Origin: Pisaster brevispinus
Lineage: Eukaryota; Echinodermata; Asteroidea; Forcipulatida; Asteriidae
Length of the DNA stretch: 64,000 nucleotides
Direction: 5' to 3'
NCBI GenBank assembly: GCA_023634235.1
Contig: JAMKCF010000001.1
Span: forward strand, 7,380,758 to 7,444,757
Positions 22,654-34,579 of the stretch are shown piece by piece. The position numbers and the translations under genes were made by a program. Each line of letters begins with the position of its first letter. Positions within the stretch are counted from its first letter, which is position 1. The notes beneath the pieces were generated by a model. It searched no databases. It was not told the origin of the DNA and saw only the letters and a list, made by a program, of their open reading frames with translations.

Positions 22654-23035
22654 TTAACTTTGAAACACGGAAACATTTGGCGAACACCTTTCCTGCTCAA
22701 CAGCTCTTAAGAAATTTGACCAAATTAAAAAACAATTCATCTACTTTGCTCTTTTTTTTTTACGAGACTCATTCGCAAGTTTCTGTTGAGATCAGCAAGC
22801 GTCACTGAAAGGGCAGCAACAAAAATGTCATACATTGTAACTCCTTTTGTTGGTTCCCTGCTTAAAGTGACACGTTGCTTTCAGATATGGGTGCTTTGGG
22901 CTACAAATAGAGTTTGTTATGAAATGAATTACTTTGGTTTTTTCTCACGAGACTCATTGACAAGTTTTTCTCTGATGAACCTGTTGAGATCTGCCAGCTT
23001 CAATGAAGGGAAAACTTTCTGAACATAGTCTGCAA

Positions 23036-23169
23036 AAAAAAGAATAATAACTAGACATTCAGTTTTTGTTTACTACAAAAACAAGGCGTTCGTGATCGAT
23101 GTCATCAAATTATGATTCAATGATGTTTAATTTTATCAAACGGATTTTATCAACCTGATTTTATCAACC
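23036..23169. other. Spacer
   Basis: Short AT-rich spacer. Nothing recognised. Confidence 0.3.
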
Positions 23170-23620
23170 CAAATCTTCTACTTCCAGTTTGAACCGAAAG
23201 TTAGGTCAAATGAGGTCATACTGTATAGCGATAGGTAAGTGCTAGGTTAGTCCCTTTGTAATGCCGTGTAGTTGATAAAAATCGAACGTGTCGTTCGGGA
23301 GTTATGATTGTTTCAAGTATTGAATTTGATCATCCGGTTTGAACCGGAAGTCAGTGTTAAATGAGGACACACTTTGTATTGTTAGTTAAGTCTTAGGAAC
23401 TCTTTCTGATGACGTTTACTTGATAACAATACAATGAGTGATTGAGGAGTTATTAATTTGTTAATTAATAAATTCATCATCCGGTTTGAACCGGAAGTCA
23501 AGGTCAAACGGGTCACAATTTGTGTAGCGCGTGTTTAATTTATCAGAACCGTTCAGACGACGTATGGATTGTAACAATCCAATGTGTGGTTAAGGAGTTA
23601 TTAATTTTTCAAATATTACA
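23170..23620. repeat. Degenerate tandem repeat, about 150-bp units
   Basis: Three units share CCGGTTTGAACCGGAAGTCA at about 23183 (diverged), 23333 and 23480, and GAGTTATTAATTTTT-like blocks. The core GGTTTGAACC is itself palindromic. Confidence 0.75.
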
Positions 23621-23694
23621 CGGACTACCATTATTTGGATGTGCAATATACAATGAAATAGCGAGCGACGCCAAATATATTCCTAGTTTCAATC

Positions 23695-23730
23695 AAAGAT
23701 CGTTTAGCGCCGTAGGCGCTAACGATCTTT
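23695..23730. repeat. Short perfect hairpin
   Basis: AAAGATCGTTTAGCGCC and GGCGCTAACGATCTTT pair around a GTA loop with a single bulge. A small array of AACAGGTCTTGC-type units follows at 23737-23778. Confidence 0.7.
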
Positions 23731-23809
23731 GGTTTCAGCAACAGGTCTTGCAACAGGTCCAGCAACAGGTCTTGGAACATCCTTTTCGTCTCAAGTAGTT
23801 AAGGTGAAG

Positions 23810-24538
23810 TCGTCATGCCGTTTTATACCGCCTTGACCACTCTAGTGTGGCTTGCTTTCTTGGCCTTTAACCAAGCTTCAGCTTCGGTCACTATTTATGT
23901 GGCTTCGTCTCATGTCTTCGGTTTTCCCCCAAACAGCGCCTGCTTCAGTTCAAACTCATCCAGGGCATTTTTGAATTCTTCGATGGCAAACTCCTCCTGG
24001 AACTCAAGTCCGCTGTCCGGATAAGCCCGTCTGACAAGCTTTCTTATGGACTGGCAAAGTTCAGCTGGGGTTTTATGTTCTCGCCTCTTTCTTGTTGTTC
24101 TGCACGGTTTCTTACCCGTTGTCTCTCCGATCCAAATCGGCGTTCCAAGGCTTTCAATAAGTCTGCGTAGTTGGACTGAGACTCCTTGGGGAGCGAGCAA
24201 GCCAAATCCAATGCCTGGCTTTTTAAGGCAACCAACAAGTAGTCTGCCATTTCCAGCTGACTCCATCTGTTGATTCTCTCAACTCTCTTGAAGTGCACGA
24301 GATATTCCTCAATGCAAGACGAGCTATCAAACTCTCGGGCCTTCACCCTCGGTAAAGTCGTGGGGCGGGTTTCGTCTTTCGAACAACGATACCCGGGAGC
24401 AGCAGGGCTACCGCTGTGCTCCCCGGTCGTATCCAAAGAAGAAGAACCCACACCAGCGACCGACACCGGGTTGATGGACAGAATTGTGTGGCTGCTGTCT
24501 CGACTTACACACTTGTCGGCTTTGGCTGAATAATCCAA
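23810..24538 (-). pseudogene. gag: Retrotransposon gag fragment
   Basis: Minus strand. The N-terminal half (24044-24538) contains KAREFDSSSCIEEYLVHF and LLKALERRFGSE. The C-terminal half is in another frame (23910-24266) and contains CQSIRKLVRRAYPD and EEFKNALDEFELKQAL. This is the retroviral-type gag capsid pattern of Ty3/gypsy elements with a frameshift near 24120. No LTR, zinc knuckle or pol was found beside it, so it is an orphan fragment. Confidence 0.75.
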
Positions 24539-25086
24539 CTCCCTTGCCCACTGCTTTCTTAAACTGTCTAACCAGAGGTCACTTTAAATCGTCTTTGATC
24601 GTAAGCGTGGTTTTGGGGAAGTTGATAGCTTGCTCCTGGAATTTAAAAAAACAAAATGTCAACTGATCCATCGGAAACTGAAATACTGGCAAGTCACAAC
24701 TTAGCCTTATGTGCTGAATACATGGTTACCAACCGTTCCTCCAGCTACACATTTACATTGTTACAGCTCCTTTGGCTGTTCAATTTTTGTGATACCTTAT
24801 CTCTTACGCATAATTAATTATTTATGCATATTTTCAAGACTATGACTTTGCAATATTGGTTCTGTTAAAAAAAGAAAAATGACAACAAAAACAATCCCAC
24901 AAAGAAATGAGTTGATTTGATATCGATAGTTTTCCGCACAACAAGCACATGGTGCATAGGACTTTTACACAAGGGACCATTTATTCGCTATTTCACAGCC
25001 GGTCTTAATATCACATGCTAATACACCCCCACGTGACCAGTCTTCGACCAATCAGAGTGCATAAACTCTACAAGGTGTGCACCCTA
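24539..25086. other. Unassigned intergenic DNA
   Basis: No recognisable gene or repeat. Confidence 0.35.
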
Positions 25087-25364
25087 CACCCCGTTACCCC
25101 GTTACCCCGTTACCCCGTTACCCCGTTACCCCGTACCCTGTACAGGGAGAATATTCAAAAAGGTTTCACTCATGTTTAAATTTACTTTGACTTGCTAAAG
25201 CGTGAATGTAATGGGCCTTGATTACACTTTTCTGCCCGCAACCCCGCAACCCCGTACCCCGTACCCTGTACAGGGAGACTATTCAAAAAGGTTTCACTCA
25301 TGTTTAAATTTACTTTGACTTGCTAAAGCGTGAATGTAATGGGCCCTGATTACACTTTTCTGCA
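25087..25364. repeat. (CCCCGTTA)n array and a roughly 110-bp direct duplication
   Basis: Five to six CCCCGTTA units occupy 25089-25132. Two near-identical copies of a unit starting CCCCGTACCCTGTACAGGG follow, at about 25130-25237 and 25256-25363, separated by CCGCAACCCCGCAACCC. They differ at about two positions. Confidence 0.85.
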
Positions 25365-25732
25365 TTCCAATCTTTGGGGGTCAGGATAATGCAATCCTAA
25401 ACTTACCATTCAAGGTAGAAAGGGTTAACTGCAATGCCCTGTTTTCCTTCTCAGTTGTTTTATTTTCGATGAGAATTTTAGCGGGTTATTAAATCCTCTG
25501 TAAAGGGAATAGGCTATTGACAGGTTAATTTTAAAACTTCTTGAGAGAGAAAAAAGAAGTGTAGAGATGGACCAGTGGAAAGAACATGTAAATGACAGTA
25601 ACTGTATCTATTTTACATCAATGAAGTAAGCGAGAGAAAGAAGCATACAAATAGACCAGTGGAGAGAACATGTTATTTGTAGTTATTGTATTTATAATAA
25701 ATCGAAAGTGTAAGGAGGGTGATGGGGATTTA
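25365..25732. other. Unassigned spacer
   Basis: A loose repeat is visible: GGACCAGTGGAAAGAACATG at about 25569 and a similar AGACCAGTGGAGAGAACATG at about 25653. Nothing else recognised. Confidence 0.4.
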
Positions 25733-26205
25733 TTTAACACCGGTGTTTACGTTAAGTCCAAAGGGTTGGACTGTCTTGAGTTGGTGAATCCAGTGTGATT
25801 CTCTGAGTTTGCGGTGTGTGTCGTCACCATTGCAAGCCTCAATCACAATGAGTTCAACATCTTTGACGCTGTGATTGAGGCTGTTGAAGTGGATGGAGAC
25901 GGGGTACAGTTTCTTGGTCTTTATGGAAGAGACATGGTTCGCAAAGCGAAGACTGAGTTTGGTCTGAGTCTCTCCCACATACTGTAGTCCACATCTTTTA
26001 CAAGATATAACATAGACCACATTGGGTGTGCTACATAGGGAGTCGGTCTTGATATTGTAAGAAGAGCCAGTGCTATGACTCTTCACTTTAAGTGCAGCTT
26101 TGATGTAGAGACAAGTTCTACATTTAGAGCTGGTACACTTGTGACAACCCTGTATCTCTGTTGAGGGGGGAGTTTGGCCCTGACTAGAATGTCTCCCAGG
26201 TTTAA
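25733..26205 (-). pseudogene. Penelope-like element GIY-YIG endonuclease domain (C-terminal fragment)
   Basis: The minus-strand frame encodes a Cys motif (CHKCTSSKCRTCLYI) and then the GIY-YIG region: VVYVISCKRCGLQYVGET, the conserved Arg in LSLRFANH, HFNSLNHS, and a Glu in RESHWIHQL. It ends at a TAA near 25733. In Penelope-like elements this domain follows the RT and makes the integration nick. The RT is absent. The fragment is cut on its upstream side by an AT microsatellite at 26207-26240. The domain itself is open for about 155 codons. Confidence 0.88.
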
Positions 26206-26206
26206 A

Positions 26207-26240
26207 ATATATATATAAAAATATATATATTATATACGTT
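26207..26240. repeat. (AT)n microsatellite
   Basis: ATATATATA runs interrupted by AAAA, at the junction of the Penelope fragment and the next gene. Confidence 0.85.
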
Positions 26241-26253
26241 TTTTTAACAATCA

Positions 26254-29217
26254 GACTTGAGGACAATGCTGTGTGTATCAACAGTGACGAAGATGAAATT
26301 ATCCATGTAAGTAACAATACCCAACAATTATATTTCTCTGACATGATTTTCTTCAAATTGAACCAACACGGCTATGCAGTGTATTATGTTTTGAAAAATT
26401 AACATTTTAATAAATGGATCATTGTTATTAATATTATCATAAAGCCCACACAGCACTAGGTAATTTCGGAAGTGTGCTTTGCGTTTTGGTCACTCTGAAG
26501 ACAGACAGAATATCATTACATGTATGACCAGTTTCCTCACCATTGAGTTGTTATTAAAATGTGTTGTTAATATGTTCACAAAGGGTAATTAGAACACTTT
26601 AAAATGATACTTTTAACCACCAGGATGAGGATGATCGTGAAGCACAGATTGCAACGGACTTCAGTGACTTGGAATATGATGTTGCTGAGGATAGTGATGG
26701 CGTCCTCATCTTACTGAAGTAAGTTTTTAACGCTAGCAAATCTATTAATTCAAGCAAAATCATATTCACTGAAAGCGTACTCTCACACAAAAAATTTTGT
26801 TTCAATATATTTTTTAGAATCACCACCAGGATGAAGCAAATATTGCAAAAGACTTCAGTGACAGGGATCATGATAAAATCAATGACTTTCAAAATGATGT
26901 AAGTACCTGTAGGCCTACTTGCCAAATTTTGTTCAACAATAAGGTTGTTGTCTTGCTTGTAAAAAAAAAAAAACAGAAGGTATTTTGTGATGTATTGTGC
27001 CAACGACTTCATAATTGCCCAGCCTAAAAAGATTAACCTTAATGCCTGTAGTGTGGTATGGCAATAAAATTGATCCTTCAATAAGTACATGAGCTTGAGC
27101 ATCAACAGCAGTCCAGCATTCTTAATAGGAAAGTACACTCCTCAAAACTTTGAGATCCGTCTCACCCCTGGTCCTTCTCAGAAGCACCTCTTCTTGCTAT
27201 TACATGGTTGTTAGCCACAAACTAATTACTTTATGGTAGAGCTTGTAAACAAAAATAGTTATACTTTAGAATCATGCATTTTCGTAACTACTTTTTGTAT
27301 TGCAGGGTGATGATAAAGAGCTTTCTAGCGGTCAGTCCCAGTTGCTTTATGAAGAAGGAAGTGTCACTGCAGATCAGGCCAGTGTACTAATTTTGTCGTA
27401 TATTTTTAAACACAAAATTAGTGGAAAAGGTGAAGATGACTTGTTGCATATGCTGGGTATTCTTTTCCCAAACACTTTGCCCAAATCAAAGTATCTCTTT
27501 GTAAGGAAATATCAGGTGATATTAGAGGTTCACATGTTCACCTTGGTGGTGAGTGGTGTGGAAGTTGTGAATTGTGCCACACAGAAAATACCTTTAGAAA
27601 GAATGTTAAAGATGGGGTTTTCTTTGTATGTTTGCCACTCAAACCTGTATTCAAGTCGTCTAACTACTCTCTATGGCCCTTTCTGTGTATTGGGAATGAA
27701 CTATCCACACAGGAAAGAAAAAGAAATGTGCTTCTCACAGGTCTTTAGTTTGGACCAATCAAACATAAATGCATACGTTTCTAGAACCACTGAAAAAATG
27801 GAGTTCATGGTTGTGATTGGTGTTACCATCCTAGGAAGGTGGTTGAGAAAGGTAGAGGGCATGTACATTGCTACCCATTCATTGATCCAGAGCCAAGGCT
27901 TCGTTTTTGTGCATCTCATGAAACAGTATTGAGGCTGTAAATTCTAGGGAAAAAGTCAATGGTGTAAAAGGACCAAGCCTGTTGATGTTTTTCTCACTTT
28001 TCAACATTGTCGATGGCTTCACTGTTGATTATATGCACTGTGTAATGTTATGTGTTGTACGTCAATTTTGCTCACTTTGGTTCAATAGTGTTAATCACGG
28101 AGCTGAATGGTACATTGGTAGACAAGTAACAGAAGTTGACGCAAGACTACTTTCCATATCCCCCCCCCCCCCCCCACAAGAGTTAACTAGAGTGCCCAGG
28201 AGTCTCTCACAAAGAAAGTTCTGGAAAGCATCGGAATGGCGATCATTTCTCCTGTATTATTCTCGCCATATTCTTATGGGCGTTCTACCTGCTAGGTTTT
28301 TGAATGACTTCTTTCTTCTGGTGTATGCCATGTATGCACTTCTCCGGGAAAGAATCACACAGAGTTGACTTGGCGGATCTAGCATTGAAAAAGTTTGTGA
28401 TAATGACAGCATATCTGTATGGAAAGAAATATGTATCTTTCAATGTTCACCAACTTTGTCACCTGTCAGATAGCGTACAGCGATGGGGGCCTGCTTGGAC
28501 AGCATTTTAATTTCTTTTTGAAGGAAATAATCAGGTAATCTTAAAATTGATACTTAGTACACAGTGCATCCCACAACAAATTGCAGAGCGCTTTCAGCTA
28601 TACCGAAACACATTGCAGGTAGCAAAGCACTGTATGAGTAATGCAACATATGACTGTAAACAAATGCACAGAACGTTAACTCATAACGGTGCATGTATGC
28701 CTCACAATTTCATGGCTGTTGGGGACATGAAATTGTTTGGAAAGCCAATAAGTAAGCGACCAAATGTTGAAGACAGAGCTGCTATACAGGACCTTCTGTG
28801 AAGAAACTCAACTTAAAGTATTTTCTTAGATTTGAGCAACATGGCTTTCTATATAGCTCCAACAAATATCACAGGGCATCCAAGTGCAACAACACAGTAG
28901 CAGAGCTGACAGATGGTACTATAGGTGTTAACGATTCAATCATTTTGAATGCGCATGGATGTGCCTGTGAGGGATGTAACTGCAATTGTGTAGGAACACC
29001 TTTTGTTGTGTCAACTTGTTCTCGTGTAAGAAAGGTATTCCTACAGGATTACCAGTTACACATCAACTCAAAAGAAATGTATCTTGAAGTTGATAATGAT
29101 ATTGCTACCAGAAGGGCCATTTATGCCCATGAAATAAACAGAAAATGTGTTGTTTGTTCCAAAAGAGGGAGTTGCATGACAATATCTGGGCTACCAAATA
29201 GGTACGAAACTGACTAA
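26254..29217 (+). pseudogene. Tnp2/CACTA (EnSpm)-like transposase gene, multi-exon, broken
   Basis: Three small acidic exons with GT-AG borders are visible: 26254-26306, 26624-26718 and 26818-26898. A long exon starts at 27306 after TTGCAG. The long part has an N-terminal helical region (LLHMLGILFPNTLPKSK), then in other frames VNGVKGPSLL, DGFTVDYMHCV (about 28012), FWKASEWRSFLLYYS (28222-28266), LYGKKYVSFNVHQLCHL (28418-28468) and CIPQQIAERF (28565). The C-terminal part (28800-29217) contains CACEGCNCNC and NRKCVVCSKRG. This order matches the animal Tnp2-type transposase family. Frameshifts and stops near 27540-27930, 28366 and 28508, and a C tract at about 28162-28176, show decay. CACTA terminal repeats were not found. 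Confidence 0.7.
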
Positions 29218-31047
29218 ACAAAATGAGTATTGTCACAACTAACCAGCGATCACCACCAAGTACTACTATTCTCTCAATATTCACTCTACAAAGAAAGACA
29301 AACATGTTGGTTAACAGTAACTAAATTTTGATTTAAGACAACAAGTTTGTCAAACATTTCATGTAAAAGTTTAAAGGGATGATGGTACACAACTGGTATC
29401 CATTAATCTGGACAGTTGGATATTGTATATTTATCATGAACTTATTTGATCGAATGATGGTTATGTGACCAATCATTTTGATAAACCCTCTTATGTATTT
29501 ATTTTCAAGAAAATTCGGTAAATATGTGGATTTTTTGAGGAAATGGCAAAATGCTTTAACTGTACGTCATGCAGCACTTTGGTTTGCATTGTAATAGAGC
29601 AAAAATGTCACCATCACACCCAATTTCATTTTTTAAATCGGCATCTAAATGTCGTTTTCCCTTTAAAAAACACAAATGTGCGTGGAACTGCTGTTGAAAC
29701 ATGATGCCTAGTTGTACTAACTAAACGTGCCCTTCAAAGAGATTATCGAAATGACTGTCTCCAGCAAAGGAAATTAGTTCTGATACTTTATACAGATAGC
29801 CTTAGAGGAAAGTTTATCTTTGTTTATGAACTTAGTGATTGGAGGCCGTGCTGGATCCCTTGATTAAACTTGAAAGCATTTTTTGGATAGACCTTTCCAT
29901 CTTACACAATACTTACCAAAGTGAACCGATGTACCACAGTAACATTTGATATGCATGGTAGTTTGTTGCAGGCAAATTTATTATTTGATTTTGAGGATTT
30001 GTAAAACAAATAGTTCAGCCTAAATTCTGTGACATTTTGGCCTGTAAATGCCCCCCCCCCCCGAAAAGTGTGGAACAAAATATCAACTGGAAATGTTATT
30101 TAATTTAATACATTGTACATAAATAAATTACTCCGCTATATAGCATTGTAATATTTGAACAATTATGGAACTTTACATGGAATACCAGGCCTGGAATTAA
30201 ATGGAGGCAATTTTCCCATAGACTTTAAGAATTTCCAATGGGAGTGCCATTCGCTAAATAAAGATGTCCTTGACGTCTCAAAGATGAAATTCCAGGCCTG
30301 GAATATTCATTTAAATTTTGCTGTCTTTATATTTCATTAAATGATAATGCCTAACGTTATTGTTTTTACCAGTTATTAAGGATCTTTGCCAAGGGTGAAT
30401 CGTGCTGCTTACCGAGGCCAGTATTATATTTATCTACATTTTTACTAAAAACCTGTAACTTTAGTGTTGACGTATTTTGTTTGCTTTGTGTGCCTGTTGA
30501 TAATTTTTGTTTGTGTACTTTCTGTATTATATTGTTGCTGATTTATGTAATTTTGTGAAGTGCTTTTGTTTACCTGTTTAATTGTTGTAATTTGTATGTT
30601 GGCTTGTTTGTGTGACTTTTGACTTGTGTGTTATTTTTTGTACTGCTTTGTGTATTTTTCTGTTGGATTGTTGTATATTTATCTATGAGCAGGTTGAAAC
30701 TTTTATTTAGTTATATGATTTTCTGTCGAGTAATTTCCTCCTCTGTGTTGCCCTTTGGACTCCACTATTTGCCATTTATCTCCAAACAAACTCGATTCCT
30801 TGATTCCTATTGGTAGATCCATAGCATCAAGGTGTGTGATATAAACTTATTTCGCACGGCCCATAACACACCCTGCATATTGGGCTGTTCAAACTCCGCG
30901 TAATTCCAACACCACATTCATCTGCGCATCAAGTTTGCTTGAAGAAACAGTCGCGCTTATGTGATAACTGATAATATCTGCAAATCTTTTTCTTGTGCAA
31001 TCAATTTTATATATTGTTTATTCTTTCTGAATGTACGATTTGAATAA
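29218..31047. other. Unassigned intergenic DNA
   Basis: No gene recognised. Includes a C tract at about 30051-30062, a paired ATTCCAGGCCTGGAAT palindrome at about 30287 with a related AATACCAGGCCTGGAATT at about 30180, and a TTTGTGTG-rich low-complexity stretch at 30470-30670. Confidence 0.4.
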
Positions 31048-31051
31048 TTAA

Positions 31052-31534
31052 CGCTAGATGAAGCCATCAGGCACTTTTTAGGTGTCCGTTTTTAATTAAA
31101 AAGTCATTACTCCGTCATTTTATTTTATTTGTATTTAAAAAATTTAAGGTTCCTCAACTACACCTAGCCAAATAGCATGCCAATTGTCTTGTTACCATCG
31201 GGGTTGATTTCACACCCCAAAAAATCCACCAATGAACAGTTCTCCCGGTATTCCCTTGAGAAATGTAAGAATTTATGATGTTTTTGCTGACTCATCAATT
31301 ACGAGGGTTTCATTCAAACAAATGGCTTAGAGACACATGTGGGCTGATCTCAATGGAAATTTTGCTTGAATTTATTTTATTTTGTCACAAGGGTCTATAT
31401 CCAATAGTTTGGGCGATTTAAACATGATTGTGTTCTCAAAAAACACGTATTACACGCAAAATATAAAACGGACACTTGAAAAGTGCCTGATGGCATAAGT
31501 GTGTGATTTTTTTTTTTGATGGTGTCACGCAGGG
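31052..31534. mobile_element. piggyBac-type MITE, copy 2 (TTAA-flanked, 483 bp)
   Basis: Bounded by TTAA at 31048-31051 and 31535-31538. Nearly identical along its length to 10218-10685, same orientation, including TAGATGAAGCCATCAGGCAC at the left and GTGTCACGCAGGG at the right. It carries about 20 bp (TGGGCTGATCTCAATGG region) missing from copy 1 but present in copy 3. Confidence 0.9.
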
Positions 31535-31538
31535 TTAA

Positions 31539-31984
31539 GTTAAAATACCTTTTAATAATTGTGTAAACAATATAAATAATATGCTGTATGGAGAGACAAT
31601 TCAATGTTTATCTGTGGGTTACATTGTAAATTAGTATTTTGTTTGTATTATGATTTAATCCCAGCTGGAAGTGTGACTCAGAGTTACTTTAATAAAATGA
31701 TTTTAAAAACATTACTTCTGCCTCATGTTCATGTCATTGCAAACCTACTGTGTATCAACCCACTGGTAATTACCATTGCAAGGCCACAACTTTTTCACTG
31801 GCTGTGGCATACAACCAACAACTGTCACCACCAATTGCTGTTCAGACCATTACTGTTGCTGGTCATTACCATTACCAGTTATCATTACCTTTTATTGCAA
31901 ACTTGTCCAAAGCTCACCTTTACTTTTCATCCCTAAATATTTGTTACCTTAGTAACAATATGCTACCACTCATGCAGGTGATAT
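31539..31984. other. Spacer, TACCA-rich toward its end
   Basis: No gene recognised. ACCATT and TTACC motifs become frequent from 31760 and lead into the minisatellite. Confidence 0.4.
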
Positions 31985-33185
31985 ATTATGTAAGTGAGAA
32001 AAAAGATCTTTCAGCTGAAACCATTGATGAAGTTACACCAATATATAGATATCACCATTGCACCATTTAGTACCATTTAGTTACCTTTAATTACCTTAGG
32101 CTACCAACGAATGCCAGTGATGTACCAATTGTGTAACAATTGTTTTCAGAGGTTACCATTTATACTTTTTAATTGTTTACCTACCAAAAGATATTACCAT
32201 TGTACCATCCAGTATCATTCGCTTACCTTCAATTACCATAGGCTTCCACTAAATGTCAGTGATCTGTAGAAATGAAATGATTTGTTTTCAGCTGATTATT
32301 TTTTTTCTTACCATTTACCAACTATAAGATATTATTATTGCACCATTCAGTTACCTTGGATTACCACTGGCTACCACTAAATGTCAGTGAAGTACCATTT
32401 ATCAGCCAATTTCTTTAACTGATACCATTGAAGTGGTTTTCTTACCATTTACATGCCATAATAATAACCATTGCACCCTTCAGTACCATTCGGTTACCTT
32501 GAATTACCATTGTCTACCACTGAATGCCAGTGAGCTACCATTTATCAGCCAATTTCTTTCAGCTGATACCATTTCAGTGTTTTTCTTACCATTTACCTAC
32601 CGTAAGATATTACCACTGTACCATTCAGTTACATTGGCTACTACTTAATGCCAGTGAAGTATCAATCATCAACCAATTTCTTTCAGCTGATACCATTGGA
32701 GTGTTTTTCTTACCATTTACCTACCGTAAGATATTACCACTGTACCATTAAGTTACATTGGCTACCACTTAATGCCAGTGAAGTATCAATCATCAACCAA
32801 TTTCTTTCAGCTGATACCATTGGAGTGTTTTTCTTACCATTTACCTACCATAATAAAAAACATTGCACCATTCAGTACCGTTCGGTTACCTTGAATTACC
32901 ATTGGCTACCACTGAATGCCAGTAAGGTACCATTTATCAACCAATTTCTTTCAGCTGATACCATTTCAGTGTTTTTCTTACCATTTACCTAGCATAAGAT
33001 ATTACCACTGTACCATTCAGTTACCTTGAATTACCATTGGGTACCATAGAATGCTAGTGATGCACCATTCATCAGCAATTTTATTTCAGCAGATACCGTT
33101 CACCTGTTTTTCTTACCATTAGATATTACCATTGTACCATTCAGTACCATTCATGTACCATTCAATACTATAGGCTACCTTTGGA
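31985..33185. repeat. Minisatellite, 124-144 bp units
   Basis: About eight or nine units share AATTTCTTTCAGCTGATACC, TTTTTCTTACCATTTACCTA, AGATATTACCACTGTACC and GGCTACCACTTAATGCCAGT. The AGCTGAT anchors at about 32290, 32417, 32561, 32685, 32809, 32953 and 33088 give the period. Two neighbouring units (around 32650-32830) are nearly identical. Confidence 0.9.
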
Positions 33186-33212
33186 CTTTTTTTATAAGGG
33201 GTTTTTAATAAC

Positions 33213-33360
33213 AGGCACGCGAGAACAAAATTTTGCAAAGGGGTGCTGGTTTTCCAAAGACAACTGGCGTGAGCAGGGTGCAAAGCCATTACGGCCCGCT
33301 TAAGTTCCTGAATGCTCTGTTGTAAAATCAGAGACACGATTTGGCACATAAATCTCTCTT
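33213..33360. repeat. Dispersed repeat, uninterrupted copy
   Basis: Matches 15148-15202 joined to 19995-20110 with scattered differences. This empty copy confirms the target of the gypsy insertion at 15203. Its GGCGTGAGCAG is present once here. Confidence 0.8.
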
Positions 33361-34579
33361 TTTGATTACCCTAAAATGACTTGTTTTCACGAGGCGAAGT
33401 TGGGTGAAAAGATATTTAGTTTTTGAGGCTTTTGCTGTAAATTACTAGAATTGTGGTTCAGATTGGAAAAAAAAATTCCAAGGCTACTTGTTTACGCACA
33501 TTTTTATCGTCCTTTTCGTTAATGTTGTCATTGAATAACAGAATATGTCAGGTTCAGGAGTGATAAGTCCCAAGAGAACAATAAGTGCCTCTTGTTAACG
33601 GCTTCCGCTAATTTGTATGGGGATTATTTTAATAAAGTTGAACACAATAGTTTTTGAGGGCTTATTTCTGGCATCAAAAGCTCACTGAACAATTTATGCT
33701 TAGTCATACGTTTTTCACATTACCATGACGATGAATTAAAATTACAATAAAGCTAAATAATTGCATCCTTATTACCATTTTACCAGTCAACTGTGTAGGG
33801 GGAAATTAATAATTATAAATTTGATCGCCATTGACTTGACCAAGGCATACCAAAGACTTTTTAGTATTATTTTGATGTCACGTTTTCTTTTCTACAAGCA
33901 CAAGCTGAAGAGTTTCCCACCGCATGTTACAGAGTATCGCTTTGGGCGACTGGGCTGTCCAGTGGCTAAAAGGCTGGACCGCCCAGCCGCCCAAAGCGAT
34001 AGGATGTTGAGCAGGGTTTCTTCTTTTTTATAAGTTTACTAGTTTTTTAGGTGGTTTTTGTTTCTATTAAAGTTTCCAACTGTCTCCTCCTAGTTTTCCC
34101 ACATCACTTTTGTTTTGTACTTAAAACTTTTGTTTGTGTAATTTACTAACATTTTGTGATTTAATGTGTGTTTAGGGTTTTGTTTGCGTTTGTTTTTGAA
34201 TTTTCTGTTTTGTTTCGGGTTTTTATTTTCGTTTTTTTTCCACAAATGCATGAGAAAACCGCCTCTTTTGAAAAAAAAGGACTATTCACTGAAAATCCCT
34301 GACACCCCGTTCAAGCCAGCATTGTACGCATGTGTCTTATGTAGAATATGTTTACACAGTCAGGGCAGGCAAGCCGTCGACCAGGCACACACACACAGGT
34401 CTTAACACAGTATGATAATGCTGGCCGTCCGAGCACAATCTAGCGCCAAACATAATTTTTTTGTCATAAAAAGAAGAAGACATGTTACACATATATTATA
34501 CAAAATAATAATTTTTCCCAGAGATTTCCGTTCATGAAACATGTTAACTAAAAGTAGGGCGTACTTTCACTGCTGTAGT
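33361..34579. other. Unassigned intergenic DNA with a 27-bp-arm hairpin
   Basis: At 33936-34000 ATCGCTTTGGGCGACTGGGC and onward pairs with its complement at 33974-34000 (about 25 of 27 positions) around a TGGCTAAAAGG loop. No gene recognised. Open frames at 33761 and 34166 show no domain. Confidence 0.5.

Larger units (their letters stand above)
21836..23035 (-). repeat. Repeated exon-like segment (three units)
   Basis: Units at 21836-22060, 22654-22862 and 22930-23035 share sequence. On the minus strand, the units ending at 21991 and 23029 are preceded by pyrimidine-rich tracts and CAG acceptor-like sites and encode related peptides containing VQKVF and a DLNR...EKLVNES motif. The second unit is interrupted. 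This looks like tandem duplication of an exon separated by TTAA MITEs. The protein family is unknown to me. Confidence 0.5.

Noticed and set aside
25087..25135. Telomeric repeats
   Set aside because: The unit CCCCGTTA is not the common metazoan TTAGGG/CCCTAA repeat and the array is short and internal.
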